Below are positions 20,343 to 30,198 of a stretch of DNA of 64,000 nt, piece after piece; position 1 is the stretch's first letter; every line of letters begins with the position of its first letter. The stretch is taken from the NCBI GenBank assembly GCA_018401705.1, contig JAGYKL010000001.1, positions 1-64,000 on the forward strand, in the 5' to 3' direction. The position numbers and the translations under genes are program-made. The notes below the pieces were generated by a model. It ran no database searches and had not been told where the DNA came from. It saw only the letters and a list, made by a program, of their open reading frames with translations. This DNA comes from Bacteroidia bacterium (GTDB lineage Bacteria; Bacteroidota; Bacteroidia; M30B66).

Positions 20343-21278
20343 TTAATCAAGGTTCATTGTTTCGTCGATGATGAATAGTGGACGATTTTTACTTTGTTCA
20401 AATGTTTTGCCAATGTAAATGCCACTAACGCCTATTGACATTAAAATTAATCCTGTTGAAAACAGTAGAAGTACAAATAAAGAAGTCCATCCTTGCTGAT
20501 AACCATTGATGAAATAATTAAAAATAATAAATGTGGCTAGAACTACTGAGGCCAAAAAAATGATAAAACCAATGCTAATTGATAGGTGAAGAAGTTTAAC
20601 AGATTGAGAGGTAATACCATTCAATGCGTGATGCAATAGTTTTGAAAAATTGTAAGAACTTTTGCCTTCAAACCTTTTATTATGCTCAATAGTGATGTAA
20701 GCAGATGAAAAACCAAGCCATTTTAAAATAAGTAAATAGTGACGGTGATAATCGTTCATTGAAGAAAAAGCATCGGCAACCTTCCGTTGCATAATCAGAA
20801 AGCTACCAACATCTTTGGTTGCTTTATGCGAATTATCGCTAAGCCAGTTATATAGCCTAAAATAGGCACGTGCAAAGAGATTTTTAAACCAACCATGGCC
20901 TGTTCGTTTTTTAGAAGTGTAAACTATTCCAAAACCCTCTTTGACTTTTTTATACAGTTCGGGAATGTAATCAGGGTTATCCTGAAGATCACAGTCCATT
21001 GTAATAACATAGTTGCCGGAAGATTTTTGAATGCCAGCAGATAGTGCATAATGCTGTCCAAAATTTCTACTTAGTCTTATCAGTTTCACCCGATTATCTT
21101 CTCTAGCACCTTCAACCATTTTAATCCAACCCTGATCTGGACTTCTATCGTCAACTAAGATTATTTCATATTCATTGGTTATTTGAGACAGAGAATGATG
21201 AAGTCTTTTGAGAAGCTCTTTTACAATTTTCTCTGCACCATAAACTGGAATAACGACAGAAATTTCAGGGCTTGTCAT
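20343..21278 (-). CDS. Family 2 glycosyltransferase, polyprenyl-phosphate type (ArnC/GtrB-like)
   Basis: 'EISVVIPVYGAEKIVKELLKRL', 'ILVDDRSPDQGW', 'ITMDCDLQDNPDYIP', two C-terminal TM segments. Confidence 0.85.
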   Translation of the reverse strand: MTSPEISVVIPVYGAEKIVKELLKRLHHSLSQITNEYEIILVDDRSPDQGWIKMVEGAREDNRVKLIRLSRNFGQHYALSAGIQKSSGNYVITMDCDLQDNPDYIPELYKKVKEGFGIVYTSKKRTGHGWFKNLFARAYFRLYNWLSDNSHKATKDVGSFLIMQRKVADAFSSMNDYHRHYLLILKWLGFSSAYITIEHNKRFEGKSSYNFSKLLHHALNGITSQSVKLLHLSISIGFIIFLASVVLATFIIFNYFINGYQQGWTSLFVLLLFSTGLILMSIGVSGIYIGKTFEQSKNRPLFIIDETMNLD

Positions 21279-21284
21279 TCTTCA

Positions 21285-21950
21285 TCAGAAATTAAGTTCG
21301 TCACTATTTTTTTTGAATTTAGATGAAGGAGGAGGTAAATAAACTCCCTTTTCTTCCGTATCCTTAGCAATGATGGCCCCTGCTCCAAGAAGGCTTTCTT
21401 TAGCAATTTTAACTCCATTATGAATAGTTGCATTAACACCTAAAAAACAGTTGTTTTCAACTTCACAATGTCCAGAGATTACTACATGAGAGCTAATAAA
21501 TAAGTGACTTCCAATGGTAGAATGATGTCCAATATGATTACCACTCCAAAGGGTAACATTATTACCGATTTTAACGAAAGGTTGGATGGTATTATCTTCA
21601 AAAATAAAACAATTATCTCCATGTTTAAACTGCGACATGTAAGAGCATTTTGAACTCACATAGCTAACCAGATTATATCCTTTAGCTTTAGCTTCATGAT
21701 ATATTCTTTCTCTTATTTTATTCATTTGAGTGTAACTCAAAGCAATGAACATATCATAATCTGCACTAGGATAAATTGATTCAATATTCTCAAATGCTAC
21801 AACTGGTTTATTTTCAAAGGTACCTTCCTTAAGGTATTCTTGATTAACGGTAAAGCCAACAACGTCAAGGTCAGAATCAATTTCAAAATAGTAATTGGCT
21901 ATTTGTGCTATATCTCCTGTACCGAATATTACTATTTTCTTTTTATTCAT
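21285..21950 (-). CDS. NeuD/PglD-like sugar O/N-acyltransferase (left-handed beta helix)
   Basis: 'KIVIFGTGDIAQIANYYFE' plus hexapeptide repeats 'IGNNVTLWSGNHIGHHSTIGSHLFISSHVVISGHCEVENNCFLGVNATIHNGVKI'. Confidence 0.82.
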   Translation of the reverse strand: MNKKKIVIFGTGDIAQIANYYFEIDSDLDVVGFTVNQEYLKEGTFENKPVVAFENIESIYPSADYDMFIALSYTQMNKIRERIYHEAKAKGYNLVSYVSSKCSYMSQFKHGDNCFIFEDNTIQPFVKIGNNVTLWSGNHIGHHSTIGSHLFISSHVVISGHCEVENNCFLGVNATIHNGVKIAKESLLGAGAIIAKDTEEKGVYLPPPSSKFKKNSDELNF

Positions 21951-22576
21951 TGATCTTCTTTTTTTACAAGTATAGTGAATTCATAAAGAGGATAGTCATG
22001 CAGAAGTGCTACTTGTCTTGAATAATGAGTTTTGCAATAATTAAATAATCTCTCCGGATTAGCGTAATAGAGATAATCTCTCATGAATGGTTTATCTGAA
22101 TAGCTAGTTAAGACATTAAATGAAAACCCTTTAGAAGCAAGTTGGTCGAACTGGTTCAGAGTATTGATAATATAATCCCACCACTGTTCATCTGAAGTAT
22201 CTTGTCGCACATTAAAAACACCACTAGCAACTAGGTAATCGACTTTGAAATCATTAGGAAGAACTTTGTAAAAGTCCCCATGATTGGAATACTTCTCTTT
22301 TGCAACTTTAATCATTTCCTCAGAAATATCTAGCCCCGTATAGCTTAGTCTATTTCCATAAACAGGGTTGAGAAAATCTAGCATACCGCCATATCCACAG
22401 CCAAAATCTAATAGAGAAAATTCAGCTTTTGCAGATTCGGCTATTTTCATAAGCTGCTCAAATCTAATATTTTGAGATTCAACTCCATTCCAATCAACAC
22501 CTTGAGGTGTGGCTCCATGTTCAAGGATGCGTTTAGAATAATATTCATTAACCTTATTAAGTAGTTCTTTACTCAT
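21947..22576 (-). CDS. SAM-dependent methyltransferase
   Basis: 'FSLLDFGCGYGGMLDFL', 'YTGLDISEEMIKVAKEKY'. Confidence 0.8.
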   Translation of the reverse strand: MSKELLNKVNEYYSKRILEHGATPQGVDWNGVESQNIRFEQLMKIAESAKAEFSLLDFGCGYGGMLDFLNPVYGNRLSYTGLDISEEMIKVAKEKYSNHGDFYKVLPNDFKVDYLVASGVFNVRQDTSDEQWWDYIINTLNQFDQLASKGFSFNVLTSYSDKPFMRDYLYYANPERLFNYCKTHYSRQVALLHDYPLYEFTILVKKEDQ

Positions 22577-23265
22577 TTATTAAAGGTTTTCATATAGTGT
22601 GGCGCTGACTCTCCGGCACTAAATAATAAGTCAAGAATGGACACTCCATGGGTAAATGGGGGATACTTTTGTTCATACTCAGGGTATCCTGAGTAATCAT
22701 AATAATGAACTTGAATGCCTTTTTTTGCAAACAACGACTCATCCATATAAGCTTTTGCAGCTGCTCCCGTGAAATAGTCGCTAGCTTTTAGATCTTCACA
22801 AATTGATACTAATCTTTCAGTTTTACCTTCAGGTAATTCAAACTCACTAGACCAATGAATCTCTGTTTTAATGTTGAGCATTTCACAAATAGCCTTAATA
22901 AACGCGTAGTTTACTTCGCTTAAATACTCATAATCTTTGTTGTAGAGCTCCTCGAATTTCGTACCATATACTTGAAATCCAGGCAATTTGCCATAAGTAT
23001 GTTTTATCGTCATCCAATGTTGTTTGGCCCAAGAAGTGTCAGAAATTCGCGTTTCACTAATCTTTTGAAAATATTTCCCTTTTACTTCAACAGGAATACT
23101 AAGCCACTTCGTTCCATTTTCACACTTAATCAAATTGCGATTTCTCCAATCCCGTTTGGTGTATTGCATATCGTCGTATAAAACAAATACATCGACCAAA
23201 TTTACCGAATCGAAAAAGCCCTTCCAAGGGATATAATTTGATTGGGTTATGGCTACTTTCCTCAT
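22573..23265 (-). CDS. WbqC-like family protein
   Basis: 'VAITQSNYIPWKGFFDSVNLVDVFVLYDDMQYTKRDWRNRNLIK'. Confidence 0.85.
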   Translation of the reverse strand: MRKVAITQSNYIPWKGFFDSVNLVDVFVLYDDMQYTKRDWRNRNLIKCENGTKWLSIPVEVKGKYFQKISETRISDTSWAKQHWMTIKHTYGKLPGFQVYGTKFEELYNKDYEYLSEVNYAFIKAICEMLNIKTEIHWSSEFELPEGKTERLVSICEDLKASDYFTGAAAKAYMDESLFAKKGIQVHYYDYSGYPEYEQKYPPFTHGVSILDLLFSAGESAPHYMKTFNK

Positions 23266-23325
23266 TATTATAATTTCGGCAAATATACTTTAATATAAGG
23301 GATTTAATAGAGCAGATGCGAGCCT

Positions 23326-25179
23326 TTAGTTTACAAAAGCGCCATTACTAACTTCGAACTCTTTGGAAAAGATTACCACATTATCAAATTTTTCGGGGCC
23401 TTCGCCATATATGCAATTATTCTCTTTAATATAAACACGGTACGTTTGACTTCCTGTAAGATGCCTATGCTTAACATCTACCATAATAAGCCTGCGCATC
23501 AATTTATCTCCATAATTATCAGGCTTATAAAAATCATCGGCATCATACCAAATCAAAGACCTTTGGTGCTTCATAGTTGTACAAAAGTACAGAAGGTCTG
23601 AACCATGGTTAGTTAAATGCAGCCAATCTGAACCAAAGTAAGATAGTCTACCTCCATTTTCATCCATGATAGGAATTAATTCTTCGCCATCTTCGGTTAA
23701 TCGATAAAGAACAAAAAACTTTTGGTTCATTTTCAAATCGTCCTCATTAAAAACCATTGGAGTTATAAGCCCAAAAAAGTAAAGCGTCTGATCCATACCT
23801 TGATTAACAATGCTTAATCCAGATTCAGCTAATCGTTTAGGGACTTCTACATTAAAAACTGGCATCTCATGAATAAGGAAAACCGACGAAACAAAAAGGT
23901 AGATATAAAGCACTCCTTTCATAAATGAATGCTTAACTGAAGTAATTGGGGGAACATAAGGAGGAACAGGATAAGTTAGCTCACAAGTGCCAAATAACTT
24001 GTAACGATTGTTAGCAATCCAGGCATAAATCTTATATCCAATTCCAGTAATTCTTCCAAGAAAGAAAAGTGGCCATAATATCCATAACAGTGGATTAGAA
24101 TTTACAATTTGAATATATAAATCATACCCTTTATAAATATTATTTTCTTGAATGCCATAGAGCCAAACTCTAACTTCATTTCTATCTAGATTATGCTTTT
24201 TGACAAGGTCATCCGCTTTACTCAGTCCAAGAAATTCAACAGAGCCATTAAAATTTAAGAACTTTAAAATTCTAACCGACTTTTTACAAAGATTGCATCT
24301 ATCGTCAAAAAGTAAAACTATAGGGTTTCGTTTTCTTACTCGACTAAAAAAGGCAAGCCACGAAAGAACTTCTCCATGCGGTAAATAGGATAAGTTGACA
24401 AAAAACAAGGATGCTACAAAAAAGGAAAAGCCCCAAAAAATAACGAATCGCATACCCCATTTAGTCCATGCCAATGGAATCATACTGAATTGAAAGATGC
24501 TTTGTCCAATGGTTAAGAAAATACTCAAGGCCATAAAAACTGAAGGCCAATTATTTACAATTTCTCTGAAAAGAGGATAATACTTAGAGAGGAAAGCTGC
24601 AGGAAAAAATGCATATGGGGTTCTTCCCGCCACCCAATTTTCATCAAGAATATGAAAGCTAAGAGCACAAAAACTAACGAGTGCATAACTAAAGAATCCA
24701 ATAAAATAATAGAACTTCAAGCTTTCTCTTGAAGGTGTTCCTACCAAAGAGTAAAGTTTAGCCATTGCTCTACCAATTGGGTTTTTCCAATTCAACAGCA
24801 ATGCATCTGCAGAATAATATCTAGAGTGACTGGCAAGAAATAATACAATTAAGAACTGCGAAAAAATGTTTGTTCCTAAAGTAACTACCTCAAAACTTAC
24901 ATCAAACTTAGCCAAGGCCCAAATAGCTGCAATAGTTGATAATGGTCCAAATAATCCAATAGTAAAAAAGAAAATACAAGCCGTTGCAACAACTCCGACC
25001 AAGAATGCGCCTTGAAATTGATCTACATATTGCACTGTATAAAGCACTTGCAGGAATCGAAGAAGAATTATAGAACCTGCAATCCATCGAATAATTGCTA
25101 GCTTTTTTTGTTCATATTCAACCGACTTAACATCAGGGAAATACGAGTTATCTATACGTGCAATGAGTTTATCAATCAT
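23326..25179 (-). CDS. HTTM-like membrane protein containing an embedded DCC1-like (DUF393) thioredoxin-type domain
   Basis: N-terminal multi-TM region; 'IVLLFDDRCNLCKKSVRILKFLNFNGSVEFLGLS' (DUF393 DxxCxxC); additional TM and soluble C-terminal domain. Confidence 0.75.
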   Translation of the reverse strand: MIDKLIARIDNSYFPDVKSVEYEQKKLAIIRWIAGSIILLRFLQVLYTVQYVDQFQGAFLVGVVATACIFFFTIGLFGPLSTIAAIWALAKFDVSFEVVTLGTNIFSQFLIVLFLASHSRYYSADALLLNWKNPIGRAMAKLYSLVGTPSRESLKFYYFIGFFSYALVSFCALSFHILDENWVAGRTPYAFFPAAFLSKYYPLFREIVNNWPSVFMALSIFLTIGQSIFQFSMIPLAWTKWGMRFVIFWGFSFFVASLFFVNLSYLPHGEVLSWLAFFSRVRKRNPIVLLFDDRCNLCKKSVRILKFLNFNGSVEFLGLSKADDLVKKHNLDRNEVRVWLYGIQENNIYKGYDLYIQIVNSNPLLWILWPLFFLGRITGIGYKIYAWIANNRYKLFGTCELTYPVPPYVPPITSVKHSFMKGVLYIYLFVSSVFLIHEMPVFNVEVPKRLAESGLSIVNQGMDQTLYFFGLITPMVFNEDDLKMNQKFFVLYRLTEDGEELIPIMDENGGRLSYFGSDWLHLTNHGSDLLYFCTTMKHQRSLIWYDADDFYKPDNYGDKLMRRLIMVDVKHRHLTGSQTYRVYIKENNCIYGEGPEKFDNVVIFSKEFEVSNGAFVN

Positions 25180-25266
25180 ATCCTAGGAATTCAGAATTGC
25201 CAAATATCGTTAACAAATGAATTGAATACGAATGGATTTAAATAGTAATTATTTCAACAATGAATT

Positions 25267-27516
25267 TTATTGTTCAGAAAGCACCCATCTAAAGCCCAAA
25301 TAAATTACCCTTCCAAAAGTGGGCCCCCAGATATAAGAAGCATCAAAAAACTCATTGTGAGGATTATCGGGAGATATAATTTGGCGCTTTTGGCGAAAAT
25401 CCCAGAGGTTTTCAACACCCGCATAAATAGCCCAGTTCTTAAGATTACGGGTAATCTGAGCATTTATCAAGGCAAACTGGGGAGATCTTTCACGCATTTG
25501 AAATTCAATAGGATTCGAACTAGAATTTGGCAAACGCTTATCGCTAATGTAATTACCCGTTAAGTCAGCCAACCATTTATCACCTCTCGAGTGGAATGCT
25601 AAATTAGCAAGAGCCCTATGTGCAGCTAGAAAAGGTCTTGCCAGCATACCTGAAGTATATTGAGTTTTGGCATCGGTATATTTATAAGACATCCTTATAT
25701 CTAATCTGCGGTTGACTTCCTGATTCCAGTCTATTTGCGAGCTTAGGGCATATGAATTCCCTCTTTGATTATAGAATAGTATCTGTTGAGGAGATGCATC
25801 TAAATCAAGAACTGTTTGCCGCTCAAACCAAGTGTAATATACATCTGCCGAAAGGCTTCCTGGGCGTGTGCCAATAGAATAATTATGAGTAATTCCTCCT
25901 CCTCCATTCCATCCTATTTCAGGTAATAATCCAAAACCCGAATTTAAATTAGATGTTGAAGGCGTAATTTTTAGTTGTCTTGAGCTTGCAAAGTAGCCTA
26001 TATTTTCCTCAAGGATATTTGCTGTGCGCTGCCCCCTTCCGCCTGAAAGGCGAAAAGCAGTTTCATCAGTAATCATGAATTTATAATGCAAACGCGGTGT
26101 GGCAAAAGCCCCGAATAATGAATTATAGTCGCCTCGTAAACCTGCAACAACTGTTGAGCGCCCTTTTCGCAAAGTATATTCAAAGAAGACGCCTGATACT
26201 AACTCTTCCCTTAGATACGGATTGCCTGTAAAATACTCTTCGAAGTTGTCGTATTGAACATTAAAGCCTGTGCGGAAAGAATGTGTATTATTTTCGCCAA
26301 TCCAATTTTGAAAAATCCCACTCAGATAAGCACTTTTCTGCGTTGCATCATACCATTTCGAATCAAGAATGGTATTTTGCTTGTAGTAGAATGCATTGCC
26401 CAGAATAGCTAAGCTTTTATAAGGCTTATCAGCAAATAACTTACCCAATTTTCCAAACACATCAGCTCTTAACACATTGTTGGTGTAATTCCAGGCATGT
26501 TCTTCAGTTTCTTGATTATGCGCATGCGTTGTTCCTGAAACCTTTTCATCCTGCAAAACATGCACACCGAGTTGAGCTCTGAGATTTCGACCGTTATTAA
26601 AACTCCAGCGATTCTCTACGTTCCATTGTTTTGAATCTGGATTATCCATAAAGCCATCATTATTTCTATCCCATTGCCTTTGCATGTAATCTCCATGTGC
26701 GAGGACTGCCGTTTGAACTTTATCGCTCAACTTATAGGTTTTAATCAGGTTTACTTCATTACGACCCATTTGATTGATGTAGCCATTCAGATGTAGCTTT
26801 TCTTCCGAATCGGGCATTTTTAGTTCCAGATTAATCTGGCCTGCAATTGACTCAAAACCATTAACAACTGAGCCAACTCCTTTGCTAAGTTGAATAGATT
26901 CTATCCATGTTCCTGGTACCTGACCAAAGCCGGCATTGGTAATTAGCCCTCTCATTTGAGGCAGATTTTCTCTAAGTACTTGAGTGTACACTCCTGCGAG
27001 GCCAAGCATTTCGATTTTTCGGGAGCCCGTTATAGCATCAGTTGTAACTGCATCAACTGTATTATTAGTTTCGAAACTTTCAGACAAGTTGCAACAAGCT
27101 GCTTTGCACAATTCAGCTTTCGTAATAATTTCTGTTTTAATTGGGTTTAATGTAGAAATGTAGGAGCTTTCTTGCTTTCCGCGAATCTCAACAGTTCCAA
27201 GTTCATTCTGTTTCTTTAAAACTATTTTCTGCAGATTATCCTTGTGAATATAGATAGTGTCAGATATAAAGCCGATGAAACTAATAATCAACGAATCACA
27301 ATGGGAATCTTTCAGACTAAACTTTCCATTAACATCAGACTGTTCGCCTTCACTAAAATCAATACAATAGACATTAGCGCCGGGGAGAGGAATTAATTCT
27401 CCTGATTCATTTTCTTGCCAAACTCTGCCAGCTCTTTCCTGAGCCCTTAAGCTCTGAAAAGATACTACCAGAAAAAATGCTAAAATGAATCTCAAAAGAG
27501 TTTCAGATATCATTTC
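25267..27516 (-). CDS. TonB-dependent receptor (probable metal/metallophore uptake)
   Basis: CarboxypepD_reg-like N-terminus, plug 'KAELCKAACCNLSESFETNNTVDAVTTDAITGSRKIEMLGL', beta-barrel. The provided start at 27570 overlaps the upstream gene; MISETLLRF (27516) is more likely. Confidence 0.88.
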   Translation of the reverse strand, partial: EMISETLLRFILAFFLVVSFQSLRAQERAGRVWQENESGELIPLPGANVYCIDFSEGEQSDVNGKFSLKDSHCDSLIISFIGFISDTIYIHKDNLQKIVLKKQNELGTVEIRGKQESSYISTLNPIKTEIITKAELCKAACCNLSESFETNNTVDAVTTDAITGSRKIEMLGLAGVYTQVLRENLPQMRGLITNAGFGQVPGTWIESIQLSKGVGSVVNGFESIAGQINLELKMPDSEEKLHLNGYINQMGRNEVNLIKTYKLSDKVQTAVLAHGDYMQRQWDRNNDGFMDNPDSKQWNVENRWSFNNGRNLRAQLGVHVLQDEKVSGTTHAHNQETEEHAWNYTNNVLRADVFGKLGKLFADKPYKSLAILGNAFYYKQNTILDSKWYDATQKSAYLSGIFQNWIGENNTHSFRTGFNVQYDNFEEYFTGNPYLREELVSGVFFEYTLRKGRSTVVAGLRGDYNSLFGAFATPRLHYKFMITDETAFRLSGGRGQRTANILEENIGYFASSRQLKITPSTSNLNSGFGLLPEIGWNGGGGITHNYSIGTRPGSLSADVYYTWFERQTVLDLDASPQQILFYNQRGNSYALSSQIDWNQEVNRRLDIRMSYKYTDAKTQYTSGMLARPFLAAHRALANLAFHSRGDKWLADLTGNYISDKRLPNSSSNPIEFQMRERSPQFALINAQITRNLKNWAIYAGVENLWDFRQKRQIISPDNPHNEFFDASYIWGPTFGRVIYLGFRWVLSEQ

Positions 27517-27878
27517 TCTTGAGGTGGAAATTCTTTTATTGAATCGGAAGAAAGCCTCTCGTACATACAACAGCTATGAAGATTTTCATATGCTTTTTCG
27601 GATGACAAAAGATATTCTGTATCGTGTCCAACAAGGGAAATAGCCTGACAAATTTCTTGTAATGAGATTTTATCTGCTTTGTAGGTAACTTTAAGCACTT
27701 GGGTTTCAGGCGACCATTCAGCAGACTTCACACCCTTAATATCAGTAGCGTCAAGGATTCTTTTTTGACACATATCACATTTACCGGCAACGATTAACTC
27801 TGAAGTAATTGCCTGAGCATTAGATGTTAACGAGAATACTAACAACAAAAATACTGTTAGAAAAAATAAATTTTTCAT
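27510..27878 (-). CDS. Secreted heavy-metal-associated (HMA-like) protein
   Basis: Signal peptide; 'VAGKCDMCQKRILDATDIKGVKSAEWSPETQVLKVTYKADKISLQEICQAISLVGHDTEYL'. Confidence 0.8.
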   Translation of the reverse strand: MKNLFFLTVFLLLVFSLTSNAQAITSELIVAGKCDMCQKRILDATDIKGVKSAEWSPETQVLKVTYKADKISLQEICQAISLVGHDTEYLLSSEKAYENLHSCCMYERLSSDSIKEFPPQEK

Positions 27879-27940
27879 TTGAAATATAATTTAAGTGAAT
27901 GATTGAAAAGATGAGTTGTGTTTCTCAGATCAATCGCATC

Positions 27941-28312
27941 TCAAATTATATAAGAGCAAATCAAATTTAGAATATCAGGAGGAGGAAGATCAAGTGCATG
28001 ATAAACAATTTCATCAAGAGAGATTATTTCCTCGTATATACTAAATTCTGTTGGTTGTGTTAAGCTATAGAAAAGTTGAAAAGAAAATGAACTAGCTTGA
28101 GAAGAGTGATTATCGGCAACCTTTAAATAGAGGTCAGCATCAGCGCAACAGCTTTCTGAAAGTTCATCATCATCGCAACCACATCCAGAATGATGTATTG
28201 AATTAATGGTGAGGGAAGCCAATTCTCCTGAACACCAGTGCATATCCACATGCATACCCGTTATGCTAAAAGCATAAATAGAGGTTATGAGTATGTGAAT
28301 AAGCTTTAACAT
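27941..28312 (-). CDS. HYC_CC_PP-type small cysteine-rich protein
   Basis: Signal peptide, 'HWCSG', 'GCGCDDDELSESCCADA', C-terminal 'LPPPD'. Confidence 0.7.
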   Translation of the reverse strand: MLKLIHILITSIYAFSITGMHVDMHWCSGELASLTINSIHHSGCGCDDDELSESCCADADLYLKVADNHSSQASSFSFQLFYSLTQPTEFSIYEEIISLDEIVYHALDLPPPDILNLICSYII

Positions 28313-28313
28313 G

Positions 28314-28532
28314 TTAAATCTTGTTTGCTGCGTAGCCTAACTCAGCTAATTTCAAAATTAAATTGTCTTCGTTTTCAATTTCAGTGTGAATACTGAGGAT
28401 TTTGTTAGGCTTGTTTGTATCAACTTCCCAATTACCAATGCCAAACATTTCATTTAATGTTTCACTTACTTTTGCAATGCAAGAACTGCAATTAATAGTA
28501 GTTTCGAATTGGATTGTGTCTGATTTAATCAT
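28314..28532 (-). CDS. Heavy-metal-associated (HMA) domain protein
   Basis: 72 aa, 'TTINCSSCIAKVSETLNEMFGIGNWEVDTNKPNKILSI'. Confidence 0.78.
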   Translation of the reverse strand: MIKSDTIQFETTINCSSCIAKVSETLNEMFGIGNWEVDTNKPNKILSIHTEIENEDNLILKLAELGYAANKI

Positions 28533-28580
28533 CTTCTAATAAATTGCAAAAATCAAGTCTTGTAAAACAACAATTTTAAT

Positions 28581-28588
28581 TACGTTTG
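28581..28588 (+). promoter_or_regulatory. -7 type promoter element TACGTTTG upstream of the S8 peptidase gene
   Basis: Exact TAnnTTTG match 4 nt before ATG 28593; CTTG about 18 nt upstream as a weak -33. Confidence 0.45.
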
Positions 28589-28592
28589 GTTG

Positions 28593-30194
28593 ATGTTTCA
28601 AATGGGTAAAGTTAAGGTATTTTGTTTTGTTGTATGCATTTTGTCATTAAGTAAGCTATTTGCTCAAGAGACAAGTGAAATTAGTAAGTACTGGGTCTTT
28701 TTAAAGGATAAACCTGAAACACAATTTGATCCTCATTCTTATTTTGATGAGAAAGCCATTCAGCGTAGGTTGAATCAGAATTTAGCCAGTTTTGATTGGT
28801 ATGACTTACCAGTGAACCCTTCATACAGGCGAATAGTACAAGAAAGAGTTACTCAAATTAAGACAGAATCACGCTGGCTTAATGCATTTGTGGTTTATGC
28901 AAATGAATCTCAAATTGAGAGTTTGTTGACTTTAAACTTTGTTAAACAAATAGAGAATGCAGGAAGAAGTGAACTTTTACTATCGGAAGAAAGTTTAGCG
29001 GTAGATTCTAACAACCTTGAATTGCTGCAGCGACAAACTGAGCGCATGGGAATTGAATATTTTGATTCTTTAGGTTTACATGGAGAAGGAATGAGAATAG
29101 CTATTTTTGATGTTGGATTTAATGGCGCAAAGTCGCATCCGGCATTTGAACATATCTATAAATCTAATCGGGTAAAGCTCACGTACGACTTTGTTAAAAA
29201 CCGCGAAGATGTTTATTCTGGAGGTTCTCACGGAACCGCTGTTTGGTCTTGCATTGGTGGAAAACTTCAAAACAGATGGAGCGGCCTCGCTCACGAATCA
29301 GAATATTTATTAGCAAGAACTGAAATTGGCAAGAGAGAGCCATTTTCTGAAGAAGAGAACTGGATTGCAGCGGCTGAATGGGCCGATAAAAACGGTGCAG
29401 ATATTATTAATAGCTCTTTAGGCTACACCAATAACCGTTATTTTACAAGTGAAATGGATGGTAAAACAAGTTATGTGACCAGAGGAGCCAATATCGCTGC
29501 TAAAAAAGGCATTTTAGTGGTAAATGCTGCTGGAAATGAAGGTTCAGGGGATTGGAAAATCATAGGTGCTCCAGCTGATGCTGACTCTGTTTTAACTGTT
29601 GGAGGAGTTGTTCCTTGTTGTGACTATAAAATTTCATTCAGTTCTTTTGGGCCTACGGCCGATGGAAGGAAGAAACCTAACGTAATGGCCCAAGGGCGAG
29701 CCTGGTGCGCTAAACCAACAGGTGAAGGAGCTTTGGATGGAACTTCTTTTGCAAGCCCGCTTGCCGCAGGTTTTGCTGCTTGCGCATGGCAGAGCAACAA
29801 AGAGCTAAGCAATATGCAAATTTTTGCTAAACTCGAACAGTGTGGTCATTTATACCCCTATTTTGATTTTGCACATGGCTATGGAGTGCTGAATGCAAAA
29901 AGATTTATTGAAGGAAATACAACAACTCCCCCAACCTTTGCAGTAAACGAATTGGAAGAAGGAAGTGAAAAGATTTATGAGATTAAGATAAACGATGCGT
30001 ATTTTGACACGAATTCAAAACCTGAGCAACAACTGATTTATGTTTCATTTTTCAATCTTGAAAATAAATTAGACTCATATCAAGTGATTGAAGTTTCTGA
30101 GCAAATACCTGTTTCCATTAAGGATTCAGAGTATAAAAAGGGTCAGAAAGCAGTAATTTACTTTAAAGATTATATGAACAAAATTGATTTTTAG
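28593..30194 (+). CDS. S8 family (subtilisin-like) serine peptidase
   Basis: Asp 'RIAIFDVGFNGAKSHPAFEHI', His 'GGSHGTAVWSCIGG', Ser 'GTSFASPLAAGFAAC'. Confidence 0.88.
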   Translation: MFQMGKVKVFCFVVCILSLSKLFAQETSEISKYWVFLKDKPETQFDPHSYFDEKAIQRRLNQNLASFDWYDLPVNPSYRRIVQERVTQIKTESRWLNAFVVYANESQIESLLTLNFVKQIENAGRSELLLSEESLAVDSNNLELLQRQTERMGIEYFDSLGLHGEGMRIAIFDVGFNGAKSHPAFEHIYKSNRVKLTYDFVKNREDVYSGGSHGTAVWSCIGGKLQNRWSGLAHESEYLLARTEIGKREPFSEEENWIAAAEWADKNGADIINSSLGYTNNRYFTSEMDGKTSYVTRGANIAAKKGILVVNAAGNEGSGDWKIIGAPADADSVLTVGGVVPCCDYKISFSSFGPTADGRKKPNVMAQGRAWCAKPTGEGALDGTSFASPLAAGFAACAWQSNKELSNMQIFAKLEQCGHLYPYFDFAHGYGVLNAKRFIEGNTTTPPTFAVNELEEGSEKIYEIKINDAYFDTNSKPEQQLIYVSFFNLENKLDSYQVIEVSEQIPVSIKDSEYKKGQKAVIYFKDYMNKIDF

Positions 30195-30198
30195 AATT

